5,403 nt of DNA. Origin: an uncultured Coprococcus sp. (GTDB lineage: Bacteria > Bacillota > Clostridia > Lachnospirales > Lachnospiraceae). The notes beneath the pieces were generated by a model. The model made no database searches, had not been told where the DNA came from, and was given only the letters and a program-made list of their open reading frames with translations. The stretch is taken from NCBI GenBank assembly GCA_900548315.1, contig URJU01000143.1, forward strand, positions 1 through 5,403. The letters run 5' to 3'. The translations under genes and the position numbers were made by a program. This document shows positions 1-5,403 of this stretch, piece by piece (the stretch's first letter is position 1; each line of letters starts with the position of its first letter).

Positions 1-37
1 CTTATCGTCGGCAGCGTCAGATGTGTATAAGAGACAG
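1..37 (+). other. Nextera/Tn5 sequencing adapter with partial i5 index (artefact)
   Basis: This is not genomic DNA. Positions 5-37 match the 33-base Illumina Nextera Read 1 adapter, ending in the 19-base Tn5 mosaic end at 19-37. The four bases before it (CTTA) equal the last four bases of the 8-base index whose reverse complement closes the other end of the window. Read as protein, the adapter yields the well-known false N-terminus MCIRDS, which extends the first gene in frame and should be removed. Genomic sequence starts at 38. Confidence 0.98.
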
Positions 38-59
38 CCACATACTATTTCATTCTAAT

Positions 60-66
60 AAGGGGG
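60..66 (+). promoter_or_regulatory. Ribosome binding site deciding the start of the first gene
   Basis: AAGGGGG lies 8 bases upstream of the ATG at 75. It is the only Shine-Dalgarno-like sequence near the 5' end, and it supports starting the gene at 75 rather than at the adapter-derived ATG at 21. No promoter can be assigned, because only 37 genomic bases remain upstream. Confidence 0.75.
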
Positions 67-74
67 AACACGAG

Positions 75-2090
75 ATGAAATACCGTACCAGACCAGCTGA
101 AAATATATGCTCTTTGGAAGAACTTTTTACCAAATATCTTGGGCTTGATATTCCTATCGTCCCACAGACATCATCGTATTCCAACAAGCATACTTTCAGC
201 CAATTATTTTTTTCACAGAATCCGAATCAATTTACTGATATTGACACAATAATGTCTTTTTCTGTTTTTAAGGATGAAGAAATCGAAAATCTTAAGAGTG
301 ATGCCTATTCAGCACAGAAACCACTGTACTATCTCTTGCATCCAGATGAGAGCTATCCAACGGGCACCAAATTGAGTGTATTTTTTTCCAATCTTGCCAA
401 CAAAAATTTCTCGGGAAACGAACAGCCTCTGCCTATCAGATCTCTGTTAAGCGCAATTGACTATGAGAAACTTTGCACACATCTCAATACACTTATAGAA
501 AACAGAACTGCTTTTAACCCGGATTTTATAGTAGAACTCCAGACATACCTCAGTAATGTAATTGCTACGGACAGCAATCTTAACCATTACTGTACTTTAT
601 TTAAATGCACATCTCCGGCAGAATATCTTGCGACCATTCTGCTATATGCTCTATTCGATGATGTCAACTTCCCTGAATATGCATCGGAGGTTGCCATCAC
701 AAGAAAAGCACCAGTAAGCAGACAATCTAAAACAGCAGCCGATCTCAACAATCCTCACTTTCAAAAGCTTATGAACGATGCCCACAGGGTTGACAAGCTG
801 CAGGCATTTGCTACATACACACTGATCGCACTGTATTCTATCCAGATGCTTGCGACCATATTCTCATCAGTGTGGATAGGCAGCTATGATGAAACCAGTT
901 TTAAAGGAACTTTTTTCAGCATCGTGATGTTATGTGCGTCCATAATACTGACGGCATTGAGATTTATACCATTCTCACTTCATAAGAAATACTCTGATCT
1001 GAGTCTTGTACTGGAACATTCTGTACTTGACGAAAATCATAATACCTACAGTATCACATACAACCATTTTCAGAACTGTTCGAAATCATTCAATGCCATC
1101 CAACACAATCGGAGAATGATCATAATACTCTTCTGCATTGTGAGCTTGCTGTACGTTGTTGTATCTTTTGTATTTAACAGCTTTCCACTCCTGGTAGCAC
1201 TGGTCAGCATAACATTTGGCGGCGTAATGCTCATAGACAGCATGCTGTACGACCACATCGCTTATAAAAAGTATGATTTATATTTTTCAGATAAAGATAC
1301 CAGCCACACGCCTTCCTCAGGATTTGGAGTGGCACGCATGTGCTCGTGGGATTACGATTCGAAGATGGATTCTTTTAGACATACCGGATACAACAGGCTC
1401 ACCAATTACAGTGAGGACTGCATACGGCATATCTATGACCAGGTATCCGATTGCTCCAAATACAGTTGGGCAACCCTGACCGCATTTATCATCACCCTGT
1501 CATCCATAGGTGTAATAGCAGAGATCTTGCAGCTAGTAAAGCCTGATTTCAGATACTTCCGTATGTCAACCGCATCAATGCTGTATTCCGTATCAATGAT
1601 CCTTATACTTTTGAATGGAATACTCAACATCCTGATACTTCTGAGAGCCCGAGCTCACTATCAGAAAATGGCTGATTTCTCATACTATGCCGGGAACCCA
1701 GATTCCGATAACCGCGCAGTGAGTCAGCTTTTCAGGCACCATATGTATGCAGGAAATATATCAGATCTGGCAATTGCCAGAGGAATCTACAACTACAACT
1801 TTTGCATGTTTGAAAGCGGCATCTGCACATCTGACATACAGCCTCCTGATGACAGATATCATCCAATGTATATTGTCAAACAGAAGATTCACCTAATCAC
1901 CGATGTGGCTATATGTATATTGGTGGCGTACTTCAGTATGGCTGTATGGCACACCAACAACCTGTCGAACATCATTGTACTGCCAACACTGGTGATCATA
2001 TATGTCGTGTATACATTTCTTCTGTATCCGGCACTCAAATACAGAAAGATAAAACACAATATACGCAAACTTCTAAACGAGCAGAAATAG
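75..2090 (+). CDS. Polytopic membrane protein of unknown function, 671 aa
   Basis: I do not recognise a family. The start at 75 is chosen for its ribosome site; the in-frame extension back to 21 is adapter. Residues 1-240 are hydrophilic and probably mostly helical, with no signal peptide; a hydrophobic stretch near 185-195 (YLATILLYAL) looks like a buried helix. Eight hydrophobic segments follow in four close pairs: about 244-268/278-298, 348-367/370-388, 465-488/499-523 and 607-624/631-651. The links within pairs are short (2-10 residues), while those between pairs are long (about 50, 76 and 82 residues). Basic residues cluster in the N-terminal part, the long linkers and the tail (KYRKIKHNIRK), which by the positive-inside rule puts both ends and all long linkers in the cytoplasm. 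I see no Walker, kinase, protease or transport motif. A membrane-anchored scaffold, sensor or effector would fit, but that is inference. The gene stands alone on its strand and converges on the MFS gene. Confidence 0.88.
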   Translation: MKYRTRPAENICSLEELFTKYLGLDIPIVPQTSSYSNKHTFSQLFFSQNPNQFTDIDTIMSFSVFKDEEIENLKSDAYSAQKPLYYLLHPDESYPTGTKLSVFFSNLANKNFSGNEQPLPIRSLLSAIDYEKLCTHLNTLIENRTAFNPDFIVELQTYLSNVIATDSNLNHYCTLFKCTSPAEYLATILLYALFDDVNFPEYASEVAITRKAPVSRQSKTAADLNNPHFQKLMNDAHRVDKLQAFATYTLIALYSIQMLATIFSSVWIGSYDETSFKGTFFSIVMLCASIILTALRFIPFSLHKKYSDLSLVLEHSVLDENHNTYSITYNHFQNCSKSFNAIQHNRRMIIILFCIVSLLYVVVSFVFNSFPLLVALVSITFGGVMLIDSMLYDHIAYKKYDLYFSDKDTSHTPSSGFGVARMCSWDYDSKMDSFRHTGYNRLTNYSEDCIRHIYDQVSDCSKYSWATLTAFIITLSSIGVIAEILQLVKPDFRYFRMSTASMLYSVSMILILLNGILNILILLRARAHYQKMADFSYYAGNPDSDNRAVSQLFRHHMYAGNISDLAIARGIYNYNFCMFESGICTSDIQPPDDRYHPMYIVKQKIHLITDVAICILVAYFSMAVWHTNNLSNIIVLPTLVIIYVVYTFLLYPALKYRKIKHNIRKLLNEQK

Positions 2091-2101
2091 ACATAATAAA
2101 G

Positions 2102-2149
2102 CTCCCGGAAATGATACATACTGATCATGTACCATTCCCGGGAGTTTTT
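2102..2149. terminator. Bidirectional intrinsic terminator between convergent genes
   Basis: An 18-base arm at 2102-2119 pairs with 2127-2144 around a 7-base loop. On the plus strand the outer stem CTCCCGG/CCGGGAG is followed by T5 (2145-2149), and AAA at 2098-2100 can extend the pairing. The plus-strand RNA has two A/C mismatches in the stem; in the minus-strand RNA the same positions become G-U pairs, so all 18 pairs form there, followed by the T-rich tract CTTTATTAT. The hairpin starts 11 bases after the stop of the membrane-protein gene and abuts the stop of the MFS gene, so it serves both. Confidence 0.93.
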
Positions 2150-3453
2150 CACACCTGACTGTCTGATCTGATCTTCAGATTTCTATTCAACACTATCATT
2201 GCTGTCACAAGAGGTATACTGATAAATATCAGTTTTGTCCAACGCATTCCGGATATCCCCACCACAAGACTGATGGCAAATATTCCAACCTGATCTCCTA
2301 TTCCATAAGCAAATGTGGACATCGCCGATGCTCTGCCTCTTATCTCCGGGGCGGCACTCTCCATCACCATCATATTTATGAGCTCCTCTGAGGAATAATA
2401 AAATCCACTCATGCATCCCCACAGTATTCCCAGCAAAGCAGGCGATGTTATATGATCAACGCCAAATATAAATACACAGCCTGTCACAAGGCTTAGCACG
2501 ATTCCTGCCGCAACCACATATTCACGGCGCAGTCTGTCAGCCGCAATGCCTGCAATAACATTTACCACAAGCGCAATCACCGGCTGCCACAGCAGAACAA
2601 TATTGACTTTTTTCTCAGTCATTCCGCCAAATGCAAGAAGTGGTTCATTGTAATACTGTATGCCCGCCGTGGCAAGTCCAACAACACAAATGGAAATCAG
2701 CAATGCCTTAGTTCTATTTTGTTTACATAATTCTTTAAGTGTATGTATAAAATGTATTTTTCCATCTTTTGTGAAAATTTCATTACTTATATCATATTGA
2801 CTTGAAGTTTCAGAAGACCTGCTATGTCCCGCTGCAGCTCTCAGCGCCACGTATATTCCCATACACACAAGTATTCCAACACCGCCGACAATTCCCACAA
2901 TATATATGTCCTGCCAGCTATACCCGGATCTATTGGCAATCCAAGATCTCATCAGTGGGATACACATGGCAGCCGCCATGGCTGTTCCTCCGCATATTCC
3001 CCTCACAGTGGCACGCCTGTTTGCCGGGAGCATATCCACTATGTATATCATATGGATGTCCAGCGAATAACCAAGTATCAGTATTCCATTTCCAAGAAGA
3101 TAGATTATAAGGCTGTCTGCCAGCATACAGATGACACTGCCCACCACAAGAAGGGCTACGTTTATGAACAGCATCACTTTTCTTCCCACTATGTCCGCAT
3201 AGGATCTCACAAAAGGCGTGAGCATTCCGATGAGATAAAATGGCAGCATCATCCTGCTCATATACGCCACTCCTTCATCCGCACTCATTCCGCGGGCATC
3301 TATAAGAAATGTTGTAACCGACAGCGACTGCGTCCTACCGAATATCTCTGTGCAGTAGGAATCTATGAACTGGATTAGTATTATTACGGCGGCAACGGCA
3401 ATAGCCGTTACCCCCAGATTTTTCTTATTGCGATCTACTGTACTGTTATTCAT
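2149..3453 (-). CDS. Major facilitator superfamily transporter, 434 aa, substrate unknown
   Basis: This is a 12-helix secondary transporter of the cytoplasmic membrane, expected to work by ion-coupled symport or antiport. Hydrophobic segments lie near residues 13-33, 66-83, 93-112, 114-135, 153-172, 181-205, 248-267, 284-303, 312-331, 336-354, 378-400 and 406-423, split by a polar central loop at about 206-245. The loop between helices 2 and 3 carries a motif A variant, SYADIVGRK (84-92), and the matching loop in the second half keeps a remnant, GIAADRLRR (302-310). Arg-Gly loops follow helix 4 (LPANRRATVRG, 142-152) and helix 10 (APEIRGRAS, 368-376), showing the two-fold repeat typical of the superfamily. 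Length is normal and the gene looks intact. The substrate cannot be read from the sequence; drug efflux and sugar or metabolite transport are both possible. It follows tyrS on the same strand, 107 bases away, with a terminator between. Confidence 0.93.
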   Translation of the reverse strand: MNNSTVDRNKKNLGVTAIAVAAVIILIQFIDSYCTEIFGRTQSLSVTTFLIDARGMSADEGVAYMSRMMLPFYLIGMLTPFVRSYADIVGRKVMLFINVALLVVGSVICMLADSLIIYLLGNGILILGYSLDIHMIYIVDMLPANRRATVRGICGGTAMAAAMCIPLMRSWIANRSGYSWQDIYIVGIVGGVGILVCMGIYVALRAAAGHSRSSETSSQYDISNEIFTKDGKIHFIHTLKELCKQNRTKALLISICVVGLATAGIQYYNEPLLAFGGMTEKKVNIVLLWQPVIALVVNVIAGIAADRLRREYVVAAGIVLSLVTGCVFIFGVDHITSPALLGILWGCMSGFYYSSEELINMMVMESAAPEIRGRASAMSTFAYGIGDQVGIFAISLVVGISGMRWTKLIFISIPLVTAMIVLNRNLKIRSDSQV

Positions 3454-3465
3454 CCAACTCTATTT

Positions 3466-3472
3466 TCTCCTT
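3466..3472 (-). promoter_or_regulatory. Ribosome binding site of the MFS gene
   Basis: AAGGAGA on the minus strand lies 12 bases upstream of the ATG at 3451-3453. The spacing is somewhat long, but no other start codon nearby has a better site, so this start is kept. Confidence 0.75.
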
Positions 3473-3481
3473 ATAGTACAT

Positions 3482-3510
3482 AAAAAGGGAAGCTCATCGC
3501 TTCCCTTTTT
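3482..3510 (-). terminator. Intrinsic terminator of tyrS
   Basis: A perfect 12-base inverted repeat (3482-3493 with 3499-3510) encloses a 5-base loop. On the minus strand it has a GGGAAGC core and ends in a T5 run, 50 bases beyond the tyrS stop codon. The flanking A5 and T5 make it nearly symmetrical, but no plus-strand gene ends here, so it acts for tyrS. It also lies only 28 bases upstream of the MFS start codon, so any transcript entering from tyrS must read through it. Confidence 0.93.
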
Positions 3511-3529
3511 GAATAACCACTGGTCGTTC

Positions 3530-3549
3530 GCCTTGATATCATTCAAGGC
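3530..3549. repeat. Small inverted repeat in the tyrS 3' region
   Basis: GCCTTGA (3530-3536) and TCAAGGC (3543-3549) are perfect inverted copies separated by 6 bases. They form a 7-pair hairpin 11 bases after the tyrS stop and 19 bases before its terminator. There is no T-tract, so it is not a second terminator. It could be a protein-binding dyad, an RNA-stabilising hairpin or chance. Confidence 0.5.
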
Positions 3550-3560
3550 ATCAACTCCAC

Positions 3561-4781
3561 TTACTTACTGACCTTCCTGAAGTTCTTCTTACCACGTCTG
3601 ACAACAACTCCCTCGCCGTCAAACTTATCCTCAGGGATTGCTGTCTGGACATCTGTAACTTTCTCACCGTCAACTGCGACACCGCCCTGCTCTACAGCAC
3701 GTCTGCCCTCGTTTCGTGATGTTACAAGTCCTGACTTTACAAGAACTGATACGATATCAATGGCTCCATCCTTGAAGTCATCTGCTGCAAGTGTCACTGA
3801 TGGCATGTCTGCTGCAACGCCCTTTGAGAACAGTGCTCTTGCACTCTCCTGAGCCTTTACAGCCTCCTCCTCGCCGTGTACAAGCTTTGTGAGCTCGTAT
3901 GCAAGGATCTCCTTTGCCTGGTTGAGCTGACTGCCCTCCCAGCTGTCCATCTTGTCGATCTCCTCAAGCGGAAGGAATGTCAGCATACGAATACACTTCA
4001 AGACATCTGCATCTGCGACATTTCTCCAGTACTGATAGAACTCAAATGGTGAAGTCTTGTTAGGATCAAGCCATACGGCACCCTTCTGTGTCTTACCCAT
4101 CTTCTTGCCCTCTGAGTTGAGCAGGAGTGTGATGGTCATGGCATATGCATCCTTGCCAAGCTTTCTTCTGATAAGCTCTGTACCACCGAGCATGTTGCTC
4201 CACTGGTCATCACCGCCGAACTGCATGTTGCAGCCGTACTTCTGGTACAGTGCGTAAAAATCGTAGCTCTGCATGATCATGTAGTTGAACTCAAGGAAAC
4301 TGAGTCCCTTCTCCATACGCTGCTTGTAGCACTCTGCGCGGAGCATGTTGTTTACTGAGAAACAAGCGCCAACGTCACGGAGAACATCAACGTAGTTCAG
4401 ATCCAACAGCCAGTCTGCGTTGTTGACAAGGAGTGCCTTGTCCTCTGAGAAATCGATGAACTTGCTCATCTGTTTCTTGAAACAGTCTACATTGTGCTGG
4501 ATAGTCTCCTTGGTCATCATCTGTCTCATATCTGTACGGCCTGACGGATCACCGATCATGGCTGTACCACCGCCTATCAGCGCGATAGGCTTGTTGCCTG
4601 CCATCTGAAGTCTCTTCATCAGACAGAGTGCCATGAAATGGCCTACATGCAGGCTGTCAGCAGTCGGATCAAATCCAATATAGAATACTGCCTTACCGTT
4701 ATTTACCAAATCTCTAATTTCATCTTCATCTGTTGTCTGTGCTATAAGCCCTCTGGCTACAAGCTCGTCATAAATCTGCAT
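3561..4781 (-). CDS. tyrS: Tyrosyl-tRNA synthetase (class Ic), 406 aa
   Basis: This cytoplasmic enzyme charges tRNA-Tyr with tyrosine using ATP. The N-terminal Rossmann domain contains the GFDPTADSLHVGH signature (residues 36-48), with HVGH as the HIGH-type ATP motif at 45-48. YMIMQSYDF (167-175) provides Tyr167, Gln171 and Asp174, matching the tyrosine-binding trio of the Bacillus enzyme, and GGDDQW (189-194) is the next conserved pocket segment. KMGKT (227-231) is the KMSKS-type loop. An S4 RNA-binding domain fills the C-terminus, about 342-406 (VLVKSGLVTSRNEGRRAVEQ). Length and domain order are normal for a bacterial TyrS, and all key residues are present. The start is fixed by a strong ribosome site. 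The gene has its own promoter and terminator and appears to be transcribed alone. No T-box is visible in its leader, although many Firmicutes tyrS genes have one. Confidence 0.98.
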   Translation of the reverse strand: MQIYDELVARGLIAQTTDEDEIRDLVNNGKAVFYIGFDPTADSLHVGHFMALCLMKRLQMAGNKPIALIGGGTAMIGDPSGRTDMRQMMTKETIQHNVDCFKKQMSKFIDFSEDKALLVNNADWLLDLNYVDVLRDVGACFSVNNMLRAECYKQRMEKGLSFLEFNYMIMQSYDFYALYQKYGCNMQFGGDDQWSNMLGGTELIRRKLGKDAYAMTITLLLNSEGKKMGKTQKGAVWLDPNKTSPFEFYQYWRNVADADVLKCIRMLTFLPLEEIDKMDSWEGSQLNQAKEILAYELTKLVHGEEEAVKAQESARALFSKGVAADMPSVTLAADDFKDGAIDIVSVLVKSGLVTSRNEGRRAVEQGGVAVDGEKVTDVQTAIPEDKFDGEGVVVRRGKKNFRKVSK

Positions 4782-4790
4782 GTCCTATAG

Positions 4791-4797
4791 ACCTCCT
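4791..4797 (-). promoter_or_regulatory. Ribosome binding site of tyrS
   Basis: AGGAGGT on the minus strand is a near-perfect Shine-Dalgarno sequence 9 bases upstream of the ATG at 4779-4781, confirming the tyrS start. Confidence 0.92.
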
Positions 4798-4874
4798 CTT
4801 TTTTCTTATATATATAAATCTGTCGCAGTCATTTACATCATCACAATATCTCTTATCAATATAAATATGCACCA

Positions 4875-4893
4875 AACTGCCACACAGACAGTT
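4875..4893 (-). promoter_or_regulatory. Dyad at the tyrS transcription start, possible operator
   Basis: On the minus strand, AACTGTC (4893-4887) and GGCAGTT (4881-4875) form an imperfect 7+7 inverted repeat with a 5-base spacer and one mismatched position (G-U in RNA). It begins directly after the -10 box and spans the expected start point near 4887. Most of the first arm would not be transcribed, so a DNA-binding site fits better than an RNA hairpin. No regulator is known from this window, and chance is possible. Confidence 0.35.
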
Positions 4894-4923
4894 ATTATAA
4901 CATTTAACCATGTCCAGTGACAA
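4894..4923 (-). promoter_or_regulatory. Sigma-A type promoter of tyrS
   Basis: On the minus strand, the -35 box TTGTCA (4923-4918) is followed after 18 bases by a consensus -10 box TATAAT (4899-4894). The -10 is preceded by TGT, giving an extended -10 element that offsets the slightly long spacer. The start point would be near 4887, leaving a leader of about 105 bases before tyrS. The leader lacks the conserved T-box sequence (AGGGTGGNACCGCG) and any long terminator/antiterminator pair. Confidence 0.8.
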
Positions 4924-4965
4924 GTAAGTTCAACCATAAATCTAACTGTTTTACTATATTATTTA

Positions 4966-5361
4966 CTATTTCTCATCTACATCTTCCTGTTTCTGCATTC
5001 TCTTTTCTCTGCAGATTCCAGCAGCCATAGCCACCATCAGAAAAATGTAAGGTGTTGTGAGCGACTGGTTGAGGTTGAAGAATGCCTGGGTCGCATAGCC
5101 TGCTATCCCCAGGGCGACTGCTATACACTCGCAAAGATTTCGGTCGGTACCGCCGAATGCACACTTTATCATGCTCACAAATGCTGACACGATAAGTCCT
5201 ATATATGTCACAGCACCCAATATTCCCGTTGTCACCAGATACTGCAGATACTCATTGTGCGCATTGTCATACACAACTCCGACTTTTGCCATCATCTCGT
5301 CATAGAATCCGGATGTCATTATATCCATAACCGATTCATTACCATATCCGAATAGTTTATT
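4966..5361 (-). CDS. O-antigen ligase/Wzy-type polymerase family protein, C-terminal fragment (131 aa)
   Basis: This is a membrane glycosyl-transfer protein of the O-antigen ligase/Wzy_C superfamily, which in Gram-positives polymerises or attaches lipid-linked glycans at the outer face of the membrane. The fragment holds the end of the large extracytoplasmic loop, with DNAHNEYLQYLVTTGILG (32-49 of the fragment); His35 corresponds to the conserved functional histidine of the family. Membrane segments follow at about 41-65, 79-96 and 104-117, then a charged tail (KRMQKQEDVDEK). The N-terminal portion, normally some 300 or more residues, is missing because the contig ends in adapter; the apparent start MCIRDR is adapter sequence and not real. 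The stop is TAG at 4966-4968. No clear terminator follows, so its transcripts could run into tyrS, 184 bases downstream. Whether it belongs to a capsule, exopolysaccharide or teichoic-like locus cannot be told from here. Confidence 0.9.
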   Translation of the reverse strand, partial: NKLFGYGNESVMDIMTSGFYDEMMAKVGVVYDNAHNEYLQYLVTTGILGAVTYIGLIVSAFVSMIKCAFGGTDRNLCECIAVALGIAGYATQAFFNLNQSLTTPYIFLMVAMAAGICREKRMQKQEDVDEK

Positions 5362-5362
5362 C

Positions 5363-5403
5363 CTGTCTCTTATACACATCTGACGCTGCCGACGATAAGG
5401 CTC
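5363..5403 (-). other. Nextera/Tn5 sequencing adapter with full i5 index (artefact)
   Basis: Positions 5363-5395 are the exact reverse complement of the 33-base Nextera Read 1 adapter at the other end. The remaining bases, TAAGGCTC (5396-5403), are the reverse complement of GAGCCTTA, which I recall as Nextera XT v2 i5 index S521. Genomic sequence ends at 5362, inside the ligase gene. Confidence 0.98.

Noticed and set aside
43..48. TACTAT as a -10 box for the first gene
   Set aside because: Only five genomic bases lie upstream, so no -35 region can be examined, and the match is weak.
75..800. The N-terminal region of the membrane protein as a known defence-system adaptor domain
   Set aside because: The helical look and the SPAEYLATILLYAL stretch are only vaguely reminiscent of such domains, and no neighbouring nuclease, ATPase or other defence gene is present.
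1913..2158. A short plus-strand open frame overlapping the end of the membrane-protein gene
   Set aside because: It overlaps the real gene out of frame and runs through the terminator hairpin, with no supporting ribosome site.
2824..3378. A 184-codon plus-strand open frame opposite the MFS gene
   Set aside because: It lies wholly antisense to a clear transporter gene, is rich in His, Ser and Tyr with no domain, and has no ribosome site; it is a shadow of the real gene.
4924..4965. A terminator for the ligase gene before the tyrS promoter
   Set aside because: Only weak, AT-rich pairings are present, with no GC-containing stem followed by a T run on the minus strand.
1..5403. A long terminal inverted repeat at the two ends, resembling a transposon or linear element
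   Set aside because: The repeat is exactly the Nextera adapter including the Tn5 mosaic end and index, so it is a library artefact.

Overview
The window is a short assembled piece of a Firmicutes chromosome. Protein style (a bacterial-type tyrosyl-tRNA synthetase, a Wzy-like O-antigen ligase with the sequence DNAHNEYLQYL), strong AGGAGG-type ribosome sites and AT-rich intergenic DNA suggest a gut clostridium, most likely Lachnospiraceae. That family placement is inference; no rRNA or other marker is present. Both ends are not genomic: positions 1-37 and 5363-5403 are Illumina Nextera (Tn5) adapter sequence with the same i5 index, so the real insert is 38-5362.

Layout. 75-2090 (+): a 671-residue membrane protein of unknown function, with a soluble N-terminal part of about 240 residues followed by four transmembrane hairpins. 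2102-2149: a bidirectional terminator between convergent genes. 2149-3453 (-): a 12-helix major facilitator superfamily transporter. 3482-3510: the terminator of tyrS. 3561-4781 (-): tyrS, complete, with a recognisable extended -10 promoter and a strong ribosome site, but no T-box. 4966-5361 (-): the C-terminal 131 residues of an O-antigen ligase/Wzy-type polymerase, cut off by the adapter. No gap between genes exceeds 184 bases.

How the parts relate. The three minus-strand genes lie in the order ligase, tyrS, MFS. tyrS has its own promoter and terminator, so it looks like a single housekeeping unit between a polysaccharide-related gene and a transporter. The transporter has no convincing promoter of its own in the 107 bases after tyrS, so it may depend on read-through. 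The plus-strand membrane protein is transcribed separately and is the only gene here without a recognisable family. I see no mobile element, CRISPR array, RNA gene or clear novel multi-gene system.
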